A stretch of 5,857 nt of DNA from an uncultured Oscillospiraceae bacterium (GTDB lineage Bacteria; Bacillota; Clostridia; Oscillospirales; Oscillospiraceae): assembly GCA_934675115.1 (NCBI GenBank), contig CAKUPH010000110.1, positions 1 to 5,857 on the forward strand. The letters are read 5' to 3'. The notes under the pieces were generated by a model that was given only the letters and a program-made list of their open reading frames with translations, had not been told where the DNA came from and did not search any database. Made by a program: the position numbers and the translations under genes. This document shows, piece by piece, positions 1-5,608 of this stretch (position 1 is its first letter; every line of letters starts with the position of its first letter).

Positions 1-20
1 TCTCCCTAAGCGTGCTTTTG

Positions 21-120
21 GTTCCTTTTCGCACGAGCGAAAAGGAACTCGCCCGCAGGCGAAACCTGACGTTTCTCTTCTTTCGCAAAGAAAAAAGCGG
101 TGTCAGGGGCTTCGCCCCTG
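21..120. repeat. Tandem run of five hairpins (possible intergenic palindromic repeat element)
   Basis: Five inverted repeats follow one another with almost no gaps. The first is a perfect 12-base stem, 21-32 with 37-48, with loop ACGA. The others are a 5-base stem 49-53/58-62, a 5-base stem 61-65/71-75 that shares two bases with the previous one, a 6-base stem 78-83/87-92, and a 7-base stem 104-110/114-120 with loop TTC. None is followed by a clear T-tract on either strand, so they do not read as ordinary terminators. Dense palindromes in a non-coding stretch are typical of dispersed intergenic repeats (REP/MITE-like) or of a structured RNA. Only one copy is in the window, so dispersal cannot be shown here. 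Confidence 0.55.
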
Positions 121-293
121 CGTATATCGAACATTTGTTCTGTCCGCTCCGTAGATTACCACCTTCCCGCGCCGCTGTCAACCGTTTTCGGGAATTTTTC
201 CTCCACAACTTGTCCGCCAGAGCACGGGTAATCGGACACTTCTCTTCCGGCGCTCCGGGCAAAAGTTGCACTCAATATCCCCGCTGTCCAATG
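121..293. other. Intergenic stretch with no recognised feature
   Basis: No convincing gene, RNA or strong structure is visible between the hairpin run and the repeat upstream of the hydrolase promoter. An open frame crosses positions 12-323 on the + strand. Its translation runs through the palindromes, is rich in Arg, Pro and Phe, resembles no family I recognise, and has no ribosome binding site, so it is not called as a gene. Confidence 0.5.
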
Positions 294-310
294 TTCACAA
301 AGGGTTCACA
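294..310 (+). promoter_or_regulatory. Direct repeat TTCACA-N5-TTCACA, candidate activator site
   Basis: Two identical TTCACA hexamers (294-299 and 305-310) are separated by 5 bases, giving an 11-base period, about one helical turn. The identity extends one base 5' (GTTCACA). The second copy ends 9 bases before the -35 box of the hydrolase promoter. OmpR/PhoB-type response regulators bind direct repeats of this spacing; the PhoP box of Bacillus subtilis is built from TT(A/T/C)ACA-like hexamers with about 5-base gaps. Assigning it to PhoP is inference, and only two units are seen. Confidence 0.35.
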
Positions 311-319
311 GTCCCGGGG

Positions 320-348
320 TTGACTTGCCGCCCCCGCCGGGTTATATT
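320..348 (+). promoter_or_regulatory. Sigma-A-type promoter of the alpha/beta hydrolase gene
   Basis: The -35 box TTGACT (320-325) matches the consensus at 5 of 6 bases. It is separated by exactly 17 bases from the -10 box TATATT (343-348), also 5 of 6. The predicted transcript starts near 355, leaving a leader of about 27 bases that is just long enough for the ribosome binding site at 369-375. Confidence 0.75.
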
Positions 349-368
349 GAAAAAAATAAAAGTTCAAC

Positions 369-375
369 AGGAGGT
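369..375 (+). promoter_or_regulatory. Ribosome binding site fixing the hydrolase start
   Basis: AGGAGGT lies 6 bases before the ATG at 382. The frame stays open upstream to another ATG at 325, but that codon overlaps the -35 box and would lie upstream of the predicted transcript start. This site therefore decides the start at 382. Confidence 0.85.
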
Positions 376-381
376 CCTTGT

Positions 382-1332
382 ATGAAAAAAGGAACCAAGC
401 TCGGCCTTCTGGGCCTGCTGGCCGGGGCCGGAGCGGCGGGCGGGCTGGCCGCCGCAGGCACCGCCCTCTATAATCAGGTGATGATCCCCACCCCCCGTGA
501 CCCCTCCCGCAGCACCGACGATCCCGCCGAGTGCGCCGAGGGCCGCCGCTGGGCGCAGATGGCCGCCGGATTTCAGGAGGCGTCCATTCAGTCGGTGGAC
601 GGCCTGCATCTGTGGGCGGCCGTCGTCCCCGCCAAAAACCAGACCCACCGCTGGGCCGTCTGCGTCCACGGCTACCACGACGACCACACCGGCATGGGCG
701 TATACGGCAAGCGCTATCACGAGGCGGGCTGGAACGTCCTTCTCCCCGACCAGCGGGGTTACGGCAACAGCGAGGGCTATTACATCGGCTGGGGCTATGA
801 CGAGCGGCTGGATCTGGTGGGCTGGATCTCGTGGATCATCCGTCACGACGCCGACGCGGAGATCCTGCTCCACGGCGTGTCCATGGGCGCTGCCACGGTA
901 CTGATGACCACCGGCGGCGCGCTGCCCGGCAACGTGAAGGCCGCCATCTCCGACTGCTCCTACACCGACATCGAGACGGAAATGCGCCACGTGGTGCAGG
1001 ACTACCGCAGGGACGGCGACCGCCGTCTCCCCGTGCCTACCTCCGCGGCCTTCGCCCTGCTGCGGCAGACCACCCTGCGGAAAACGGGCTTCGACCTGCG
1101 GGACGCCGCCCCTATGGAGGCGGTGGAGCGCTCCAAGACTCCCACGCTGTTCATCCACGGCACGGAGGACAAATTCGTTCCCTCCCACATGATGGGCAAG
1201 CTGTTTCAGGCCGCCCGCTGCCCCAAGAGCTTCCTGTGGATCCCCGGCGCGGGCCACGCGCAGGCGGTGGGCATCGACCCCAACCTTTACTGGTCCACGG
1301 TAAGCACCTTTGTGGACACCTATTTCGCATAA
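382..1332 (+). CDS. Membrane-anchored alpha/beta hydrolase (YqkD-like serine hydrolase)
   Basis: The 316-residue protein is a predicted serine hydrolase whose substrate cannot be read from sequence. Residues 2-6 are Lys-rich and are followed by a Gly/Ala/Leu hydrophobic segment (about 7-29), suggesting an N-terminal membrane anchor or uncleaved signal with the enzyme outside the membrane. The alpha/beta hydrolase landmarks appear in order: the HGYHD oxyanion-hole loop (96-100), the DQRGYGNSEG segment (123-132), the nucleophile elbow G-V-S-M-G with Ser167, the acid Asp263 in HGTEDKFVP, and His292 in GAGHAQA. This anchor plus single-domain layout and length match Bacillus YqkD and relatives, usually annotated only as alpha/beta hydrolases or putative esterases/peptidases. 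The gene stands alone, with its own promoter, and ends just before a hairpin terminator. The fold and catalytic triad are well supported; the substrate is unknown. Confidence 0.9.
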   Translation: MKKGTKLGLLGLLAGAGAAGGLAAAGTALYNQVMIPTPRDPSRSTDDPAECAEGRRWAQMAAGFQEASIQSVDGLHLWAAVVPAKNQTHRWAVCVHGYHDDHTGMGVYGKRYHEAGWNVLLPDQRGYGNSEGYYIGWGYDERLDLVGWISWIIRHDADAEILLHGVSMGAATVLMTTGGALPGNVKAAISDCSYTDIETEMRHVVQDYRRDGDRRLPVPTSAAFALLRQTTLRKTGFDLRDAAPMEAVERSKTPTLFIHGTEDKFVPSHMMGKLFQAARCPKSFLWIPGAGHAQAVGIDPNLYWSTVSTFVDTYFA

Positions 1333-1342
1333 AATCAAGCAA

Positions 1343-1371
1343 AAAGCGGAAGCGCACTGCGCTTCCGCTTT
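1343..1371. terminator. Symmetric hairpin terminator between convergent genes
   Basis: A perfect 13-base stem (1343-1355 with 1359-1371) encloses the loop ACT. It lies 10 bases after the hydrolase stop codon and 63 bases beyond the stop of the opposing U32-like gene. The runs of A on its left and T on its right are short (A5 and T3, mostly inside the stem), so it could serve both strands, though the U-tract is weak in each direction. Confidence 0.7.
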
Positions 1372-1388
1372 GATTGACCCTGCAGCAT

Positions 1389-1408
1389 TTCGCCGCAGCA
1401 GCGGCGAA
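1389..1408. repeat. Small perfect hairpin downstream of the U32-like gene
   Basis: An 8-base stem TTCGCCGC/GCGGCGAA surrounds the loop AGCA. It lies between the stop of the minus-strand U32-like gene (1435) and the shared terminator. There is no T-tract after it in either direction, so it may be a 3'-end RNA structure rather than a terminator. Confidence 0.45.
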
Positions 1409-1434
1409 GGAAATAAAATTTGTTCCTTCCCCGC

Positions 1435-2346
1435 TCAGAACAGGTCCAGCATATTGTCCAGGTAGATGGCCTCCCGAACCCGCAGCTGATGCTCCGGCTT
1501 TGTCATGTAGTAGAGCAGAAATTCCAGCACCAGCGCACTGCCCAGCCCCCGGCCCTCGATCTTGAAGTTGGAAAAGCCCATGGGCAGGTAGACGTTCTGA
1601 ATGTCCCCGACGCCGATGAAGGCCGGATTTTCCATGGCCCTGGAGAATCGGTAGCCCTCCCCGGCGTCCGGGGCGGCGCAGCGGTGGTCGGGGCCGTCCT
1701 CCCCCAGATTTTTGCGGCTCACCGCCTCGTAGCAGGCTCTGCGGTCGGCGCAGCCGAAAAAGCAGCACTCGTTGCAGAGAAATTCCACCTTCTCCCGCAG
1801 GGGAGCCGGGAGGACGTCCAGCCTGTCAAAGGCCCGGTTCAGCCGGAAATCCGGCACGATATAGCGGAATTCGTCCCGGGCCGCTTCCGCTTCGAACTGC
1901 CGGAAGTCCGTCAGCACCTTGGTGGTGGAGGAGACAAAATAAAGCCCCGGACAGGTCCGTTTCAGATAGTCCAGCAGCAGCTCCGAGTGGACGATGACGC
2001 CGTTCCGCGGGCCGTTATCCTCCGCGAACAGGCGGCAGAGGGCGTTGCATTTTTGGTCGGAGAGGTGCTCCTCCCGCAGCAGGGAGTTGCTGAAGGTCAG
2101 CCGGGCGGAAACGCCGTATTCCCGCGTCATGGCCAGCACCGCCCGTGGGTCACGGTCCCCGGAGCCTACCCGTCCACCGCCCCAGAGACAGTCCGCCGGC
2201 GCGCCGTAGATGGAGCCGATCTCGCACCAGTCGTAAAAGTACTCCCGGTGCTCCCGGAACAAGGGCAGGAACAGCTTGTACAGCTCAAAAAACTCAAACA
2301 GGCCGGGCAGATGATAGTATGCGGTTTTCTTCTGCGCTCCGTCCAT
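1435..2346 (-). CDS. U32-peptidase-like protein with a cysteine cluster, function unknown
   Basis: The 303-residue protein resembles the U32 family (PF01136: the collagenase-like PrtC, RNA hydroxylase RlhA, and UbiU/UbiV). Features seen are segments like TIM-barrel strands (NGVIVHSELL at 115-124, YFVSSTTKVL at 136-145, RYIVPDFRLN at 161-170), a cysteine-rich region with Cys191, 194, 195, 199, 205 and 223, and a C-terminal FKIEGRG at 261-267 that matches the conserved (L/F)KIEGR signature of the family. Several U32 proteins bind a 4Fe-4S cluster through four cysteines, so this cluster may do the same (inference). The frame is open upstream into asnS, but the asnS terminator intervenes, so the ATG at 2346 is chosen; GAAGGGGG at 2359-2366 lies 12 bases before it, a rather long gap. 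It converges on the hydrolase gene. The exact activity is unknown. Confidence 0.8.
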   Translation of the reverse strand: MDGAQKKTAYYHLPGLFEFFELYKLFLPLFREHREYFYDWCEIGSIYGAPADCLWGGGRVGSGDRDPRAVLAMTREYGVSARLTFSNSLLREEHLSDQKCNALCRLFAEDNGPRNGVIVHSELLLDYLKRTCPGLYFVSSTTKVLTDFRQFEAEAARDEFRYIVPDFRLNRAFDRLDVLPAPLREKVEFLCNECCFFGCADRRACYEAVSRKNLGEDGPDHRCAAPDAGEGYRFSRAMENPAFIGVGDIQNVYLPMGFSNFKIEGRGLGSALVLEFLLYYMTKPEHQLRVREAIYLDNMLDLF

Positions 2347-2384
2347 GGCTGTACCGTTCCCCCTTCGTTTTCCATTCCGGAAAA

Positions 2385-2390
2385 ATAATA
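2385..2390 (-). promoter_or_regulatory. Candidate extended -10 promoter of the U32-like gene
   Basis: On the minus strand TATTAT (5 of 6 to consensus) is preceded by TGC, giving an extended -10 element. There is no good -35 at 16-18 bases; the best hexamer is TGGATT, 3 of 6. It lies between the asnS terminator and the gene start and would give a leader of about 32 bases. It is weaker than the other three promoters in the window. Confidence 0.4.
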
Positions 2391-2416
2391 GCAGAAAGCT
2401 ATGAAAAAATCCACAC

Positions 2417-2469
2417 AAAAAAGAGGCCCCGACGTGGAGCTGCCCGACCGGGCAGGCACATCGGGGCCT
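2417..2469 (-). terminator. Strong intrinsic terminator of asnS
   Basis: Read on the minus strand, a 13-pair outer stem (2457-2469 with 2424-2436, one pair being a G-U wobble) is topped by a 6-pair inner stem (2450-2455 with 2440-2445) with a 4-base loop, and is followed by six T residues (2422-2417). It begins 13 bases after the asnS stop codon. The G-U pair makes the structure better on the minus strand than on the plus strand. Confidence 0.92.
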
Positions 2470-2482
2470 TGTTTCGTTTTTC

Positions 2483-3877
2483 TTAGAAGTCCGCGTTGCC
2501 GACGGTGCGGGGGTGCAGCTCCACGTCGCGGATGTTGGACACGCCGGTGAGGTACATGACCATCCGCTCGAAGCCCAGACCGAAGCCGGCGTGGCGGCAG
2601 GAGCCGTAGCGCCGCAGGTCCAGATACCACCAGTAATCCTTGGGATCCAGACCCAGCTCCGCCATGCGGGCCTCCAGCACGTCCAGGCGCTCCTCGCGCT
2701 GGGAGCCGCCGATGATCTCGCCGATACCGGGCACAAGGCAGTCGGCAGCGGCCACGGTCTTGCCGTCGTCGTTCAGGCGCATGTAGAACGCCTTGATCTC
2801 CTTGGGGTAGTCGGTGACGAACACGGGCTTCTTGTAGATCTGCTCGGTGAGGAAGCGCTCGTGCTCGGTCTGGAGGTCGCAGCCCCACTCCACCTTATAA
2901 TCGAACTTGTCGTTGTGCTGCTTGAGGATCTCCACCGCCTCGGTATAGCTCACCCGGCCGAAGTCGGAGGTGGCCACGTGGCGCAGGCGCTCCACAAGGC
3001 CCTTGTCCACAAAGGAGTTGAAGAAATTCATCTCGTCCGGGCACTTGTCCATGACATAGTTGATGATATACTTGATCATGTCCTCAGCCAGATTCATGTC
3101 GTCGTTCAGGTCGGCGAAGGCGATCTCAGGCTCGATCATCCAGAACTCGGCAGCGTGGCGCTGGGTGTTGGAGTTTTCCGCCCGGAAGGTGGGGCCGAAG
3201 GTGTAGACGGAGCCGAAGGCCATGGCGAAGTTCTCACAGTTGAGCTGGCCGGACACGGTGAGGTTGGCCCGCTTGCCGAAGAAGTCTTTGGAGTAGTCCA
3301 CGCTGCCGTCCTCAAGGCGGGGCGGGTTGGCGATGTCAAGGGTGGTCACCTGGAACATCTCGCCGGCGCCCTCGCAGTCGGAGGCGGTGATGATGGGAGT
3401 GTGGACATAGACGAAGCCCCGGTCCTGGAAGAAGCAGTGGATGGCGTGGGCCGCCACGGAGCGCACACGGAAGGTGGCGGAGAACAGATTGGTGCGGGGG
3501 CGCAGGTGCTGGATGGTGCGCAGGTACTCCACGGAGTGGCGCTTTTTCTGGAGCGGATAGTCCGGGGAGGACGGGCCCTCCACCGCGATGGAGGCGGCCT
3601 TGATCTCCAGCGGCTGTTTGGCCTCGGGGGTGAGCACCACGGCGCCGGTGACAATGAGGGCGGCGCCCACGTTCTGCCCGGCGATCTCCTTATAGTTGTC
3701 CAGAACCCCCGCGTCCATGACGATCTGAAGGTTCTTGAAGCAGGAGCCGTCGTTGAGCTCGATGAAGCCGAAGGTCTTCATGTCGCGGATAGTCTTGGCC
3801 CAGCCCATGACGGTGACGGTCTGGCCGTTGAGCCGCTCGCCGTCGGCAAAGACGGAGGCGATGGTAATGCGATCCAT
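2483..3877 (-). CDS. asnS: Asparagine--tRNA ligase (AsnRS)
   Basis: The enzyme charges tRNA-Asn with asparagine in the cytoplasm, using ATP. At 464 residues it has the normal length of bacterial AsnRS (about 466 in E. coli). An OB-fold anticodon-binding domain occupies about 1-105. The class II core follows: HLRPRTNLF (124-132), [12 protein letters not shown] (164-175) at the active-site entrance, [22 protein letters not shown] (206-227) and motif 2 around [14 protein letters not shown] (228-241), both characteristic of AsnRS rather than AspRS, and motif 3 [10 protein letters not shown] (431-440) with Arg438. The tail reads [15 protein letters not shown], where many homologues have DVIPFPRT; the arginine is kept. 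The ATG at 3877 has GAGGG 8 bases upstream. The gene is a single-gene unit with its own promoter and terminator. Confidence 0.97.
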   Translation of the reverse strand: MDRITIASVFADGERLNGQTVTVMGWAKTIRDMKTFGFIELNDGSCFKNLQIVMDAGVLDNYKEIAGQNVGAALIVTGAVVLTPEAKQPLEIKAASIAVEGPSSPDYPLQKKRHSVEYLRTIQHLRPRTNLFSATFRVRSVAAHAIHCFFQDRGFVYVHTPIITASDCEGAGEMFQVTTLDIANPPRLEDGSVDYSKDFFGKRANLTVSGQLNCENFAMAFGSVYTFGPTFRAENSNTQRHAAEFWMIEPEIAFADLNDDMNLAEDMIKYIINYVMDKCPDEMNFFNSFVDKGLVERLRHVATSDFGRVSYTEAVEILKQHNDKFDYKVEWGCDLQTEHERFLTEQIYKKPVFVTDYPKEIKAFYMRLNDDGKTVAAADCLVPGIGEIIGGSQREERLDVLEARMAELGLDPKDYWWYLDLRRYGSCRHAGFGLGFERMVMYLTGVSNIRDVELHPRTVGNADF

Positions 3878-3889
3878 AGTCGTTTCCCT

Positions 3890-3907
3890 CTATTCTTTTA
3901 ATTTCAT
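3890..3907 (-). other. Five-codon open frame in the asnS leader
   Basis: An ATG at 3907 opens a frame of five codons (Met-Lys-Leu-Lys-Glu) ending in TAG at 3892-3890. The last base of that stop is the first base of the GAGGG ribosome binding site of asnS. The ATG would lie within a few bases of the predicted transcript start, so it could only be read as a leaderless start. It may simply be chance in a 30-base AT-rich leader. Confidence 0.2.
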
Positions 3908-3916
3908 AGTGTCCAT

Positions 3917-3945
3917 AGTATACTCACTTTCCCCCGGTTTTGCAA
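3917..3945 (-). promoter_or_regulatory. Sigma-A-type promoter of asnS
   Basis: On the minus strand the -35 box TTGCAA (3945-3940, 4 of 6) and the -10 box TATACT (3922-3917, 5 of 6) are separated by exactly 17 bases. The transcript would begin near 3910, giving a leader of about 33 bases. That is too short for a T-box riboswitch or any attenuator, so asnS looks constitutively expressed at this level. Confidence 0.75.
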
Positions 3946-4000
3946 GAAGAAGCGGCGGGGTTTGCACCGGTTTTTTGAGATTTTCCGGCCTTTCGGGCAC

Positions 4001-4039
4001 AAAAAACGGACCGTCCCTCATCGGGGGCGGTCCGTTTTT
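4001..4039 (-). terminator. Intrinsic terminator after the two-gene minus-strand unit
   Basis: A 12-base perfect stem (4028-4039 with 4002-4013) is followed on the minus strand by a run of T from 4006 to 4001. It lies 26 bases after the stop of the small gene and before the asnS promoter. The stem has A5 on one side and T5 on the other, so it could also act on the plus strand, although no plus-strand gene ends here. Confidence 0.88.
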
Positions 4040-4065
4040 CATTCTCTCAGGTGCGGCGCGCCGGT

Positions 4066-4383
4066 TCACACGCCGTCCAGCAGGCCCGCGGCGGCGCTCT
4101 GGACGTAGTCCAGATCCTCGAACGTCACGTCCGGCCCGATGAGGAACCGCACGCCGTCCCCCGCCGTCAGCACGGACACCCCCGCGCCCTCAAGACCCCG
4201 GCGGATCTGCTCGCCGGTGCGGCCCGCGAACCTGGCCAGCACCGTCCCCGGCCCGTCCGGGCGGGCGTCGATGCCCTCCTCCCGGTATTCATCCAGCCGG
4301 GCCAGCAGGTGCCGGGCCAGCTTCTCACACAGGGCGGCGTCGCCTTGCAGCCCCGCCCGTCCGTCCAGTATCACAGTTCTCAT
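4066..4383 (-). CDS. Small protein resembling the C-terminal small domain of PLP fold-type I aminotransferases
   Basis: This is a 105-residue soluble protein with no signal peptide. I do not recognise a named family. Its second half (about 45-100) reads like the small domain of class III/V aminotransferases and cysteine desulfurases: a GTVLARFAG strand, a helix with GEQIRRGLEGAGV, then VSVLTAGDGVRFLIG and a TFEDLDYV segment comparable to the 'vR...g...t.eDid.v' ending of those enzymes. The large domain, with its PLP lysine, is absent, so it cannot be an aminotransferase by itself. The chosen ATG at 4383 has GAGGT 5 bases upstream, overlapping the stop codon of the preceding gene. A GTG at 4395 that overlaps that stop is possible but lacks a good ribosome site. 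It is co-transcribed with, and probably translationally coupled to, the secreted protein upstream. The gene call is firm; the domain likeness is tentative. Confidence 0.75.
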   Translation of the reverse strand: MRTVILDGRAGLQGDAALCEKLARHLLARLDEYREEGIDARPDGPGTVLARFAGRTGEQIRRGLEGAGVSVLTAGDGVRFLIGPDVTFEDLDYVQSAAAGLLDGV

Positions 4384-4388
4384 GGCGC

Positions 4389-4393
4389 ACCTC
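4389..4393 (-). promoter_or_regulatory. Ribosome binding site overlapping the upstream stop codon
   Basis: GAGGT on the minus strand shares two bases with the TGA (4394-4392) of the upstream gene and lies 5 bases before the ATG at 4383. This supports that start over the GTG at 4395 and suggests translational coupling of the two genes. Confidence 0.65.
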
Positions 4394-5549
4394 ACAGCGC
4401 GGGCGCCACCGGCGCCCGGAATTGGAAATCCGCCCGGCCCAGCGCGGCCAGCACGGAGGACAGCGTCTCCCCCGCCGACGCGTCCAGCAGGAGATAGTTC
4501 CGGGCGAGCTCGCCCCGGGTGAAATGCCGGATGAGGGTGGACGCCCGGGTGCCGGACGAGCCGGTGAGCGTCCGGCCGTCCTCGGTGGTGAGCCAGCAGG
4601 CGTACCCCGCCTGCCGCAGCCCGTTCACGCCGTCCTCGTCCAGCCCGTCCGCCAGCACGGCGGTCAGGCGGCAGTGGGCGGCGGCGGAGAGATTTTCCTC
4701 CGCCAACGCAAGCTCCTCCGCAATATCATTCGCCTTGGCGCTCTCCAGCCGCAGACCGATGAAATGCCCCGTGGCCAGCAGCCGCCGCACCAGCTCGTCC
4801 CGCTGCGCCAGCTGCTCCGCCGTAAAGAAGAACAGCCCCTGACAGCTCTGGCCGGACAGGGCGGCCAGCATCAGCTCCGTCTCCTCCTCAGTCTCCGGCA
4901 CGACGACGCCCAGATACACGCCCGCGCCGCTGCCCGAGATGCTTGGGGTAGTTGGGGCGGCAGAATCGTCCGGCTCCGGGTCCGGGTTGTCCTGCCGGTA
5001 GCGGACCAGATAGCTCTGCATCATATTGTAAGCGGCGCTGATGAAGCTCTCGTCCGACTCCAGCGCCGGGGGATTGCCGCCGCTCTTGCCCTTGATGCGC
5101 ACCAGATAGTTGCCGTCCCCAGCGGCGCTCAGGGAGTAGTAGATCTCGCTGCTGAACACGTCGCACACCCGGGCGATGGGGATGTAGACGATAGAATTGC
5201 GGACGATGGCCCGCTCGGAGTACACCCGGCCGTCGCCGTCGTAGGTAGTGTCGTTCTGAAGGTCGAAGGTGAGCTGCTTCCGGTTGGAGTACACCAGCAC
5301 GCTGCGCTTAACGGAGCTGTAGGTGGAGTACACTCCCAGATTCACCCCCGTCACCGTGGCGGACAGCATGGTGTATGGCACGTACAGCACGCCGCCCTGA
5401 ATGGTGGGCATGGTGCCGCTCTCCAGCGGCTGAAGGGAGTCGTTCACCGCGGAAAAATACACCGCCGCCCCCTTGGCCGACGGCATGGCGGCCGCCAGCA
5501 CCAGCACGCACAGCATGACCGCCGTCAGGCTCCTCATCCACTTTTTCAC
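4392..5549 (-). CDS. Secreted protein: stalk (copper amine oxidase N-like) domain plus degenerate polysaccharide-deacetylase-like domain
   Basis: The 385-residue protein starts with a clear signal peptide (KKWMR, hydrophobic core 7-22, Ala-rich end, possible cleavage after about Gly27-Ala28). Residues 29-153 resemble the copper amine oxidase N-terminal/stalk domain (PF07833), with the repeated pattern 'GGVLYVPYTML' (52-62) and 'NSIVYIPIARVCDVF' (118-132). A Pro/Asp/Ser-rich linker spans about 187-208. Residues 210-380 follow the NodB/polysaccharide deacetylase layout: GVYLGVVVPETEEET for the usual 'vyLTFDDGP', GLFFFTAEQL for 'aTFF', and LLATGHFIGLRL for 'GHEIGNHT'. The catalytic Asp pair and the HxxxH metal ligands are missing, so it is probably not an active deacetylase and may bind glycan or cell wall (inference). 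The start is GTG at 5549, set by GGAGG 8 bases upstream. It is the first gene of a two-gene unit. Confidence 0.85.
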   Translation of the reverse strand: MKKWMRSLTAVMLCVLVLAAAMPSAKGAAVYFSAVNDSLQPLESGTMPTIQGGVLYVPYTMLSATVTGVNLGVYSTYSSVKRSVLVYSNRKQLTFDLQNDTTYDGDGRVYSERAIVRNSIVYIPIARVCDVFSSEIYYSLSAAGDGNYLVRIKGKSGGNPPALESDESFISAAYNMMQSYLVRYRQDNPDPEPDDSAAPTTPSISGSGAGVYLGVVVPETEEETELMLAALSGQSCQGLFFFTAEQLAQRDELVRRLLATGHFIGLRLESAKANDIAEELALAEENLSAAAHCRLTAVLADGLDEDGVNGLRQAGYACWLTTEDGRTLTGSSGTRASTLIRHFTRGELARNYLLLDASAGETLSSVLAALGRADFQFRAPVAPAL

Positions 5550-5557
5550 CGGCTTCG

Positions 5558-5562
5558 CCTCC
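5558..5562 (-). promoter_or_regulatory. Ribosome binding site supporting a GTG start
   Basis: GGAGG (within AGGGAGG, 5564-5558) lies 8 bases before the GTG at 5549. The next in-frame ATG, at 5537, would leave 20 bases between site and start and would remove the basic residues of the signal peptide, so the GTG is preferred. Confidence 0.75.
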
Positions 5563-5579
5563 CTTTGGGATTTTTGCTC

Positions 5580-5608
5580 AGTATACCATACGGGGCGGAA
5601 AGTTACAA
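5580..5608 (-). promoter_or_regulatory. Extended -10 promoter of the secreted-protein unit
   Basis: On the minus strand the -35 box TTGTAA (5608-5603, 4 of 6), a 17-base spacer and the -10 box TATACT (5585-5580, 5 of 6) are preceded by TGG, an extended -10 element. The leader is about 24 bases. The layout TTGnAA-17-TATACT is the same as at the asnS promoter. Confidence 0.75.

Noticed and set aside
21..48. Terminator of a gene to the left of the window
   Set aside because: The 12-base stem is strong, but neither strand shows a T-tract after it and no coding region enters from the left edge.
12..323. 103-residue open frame upstream of the hydrolase
   Set aside because: It runs through the palindromic repeat, has no ribosome binding site, resembles no family I recognise, and its 3' end overlaps the hydrolase -35 box.
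364..1338. 324-residue minus-strand frame opposite the hydrolase
   Set aside because: It is the antisense shadow of a gene with a full catalytic triad, promoter and ribosome site; its product is low-complexity Gly/Ala/Val/His.
2347..2736. Longer N-terminus for the U32-like protein (433 residues)
   Set aside because: The extension would overlap asnS in another frame and cross its strong terminator; its sequence is an out-of-frame reading of AsnRS.
2513..3901. 462-residue plus-strand frame opposite asnS
   Set aside because: It is the antisense shadow of asnS, which is unambiguous by its class II synthetase motifs; long antisense frames are common in GC-rich genes.
3878..4000. T-box riboswitch upstream of asnS
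   Set aside because: I looked for the T-box core and specifier stem; the promoter is too close to the gene and the only terminator-like hairpin lies upstream of the promoter.
4384..4395. GTG start at 4395 for the small protein, with a 4-base overlap of the upstream stop
   Set aside because: The overlap is attractive, but no good ribosome site precedes it, while GAGGT lies 5 bases before the ATG at 4383.
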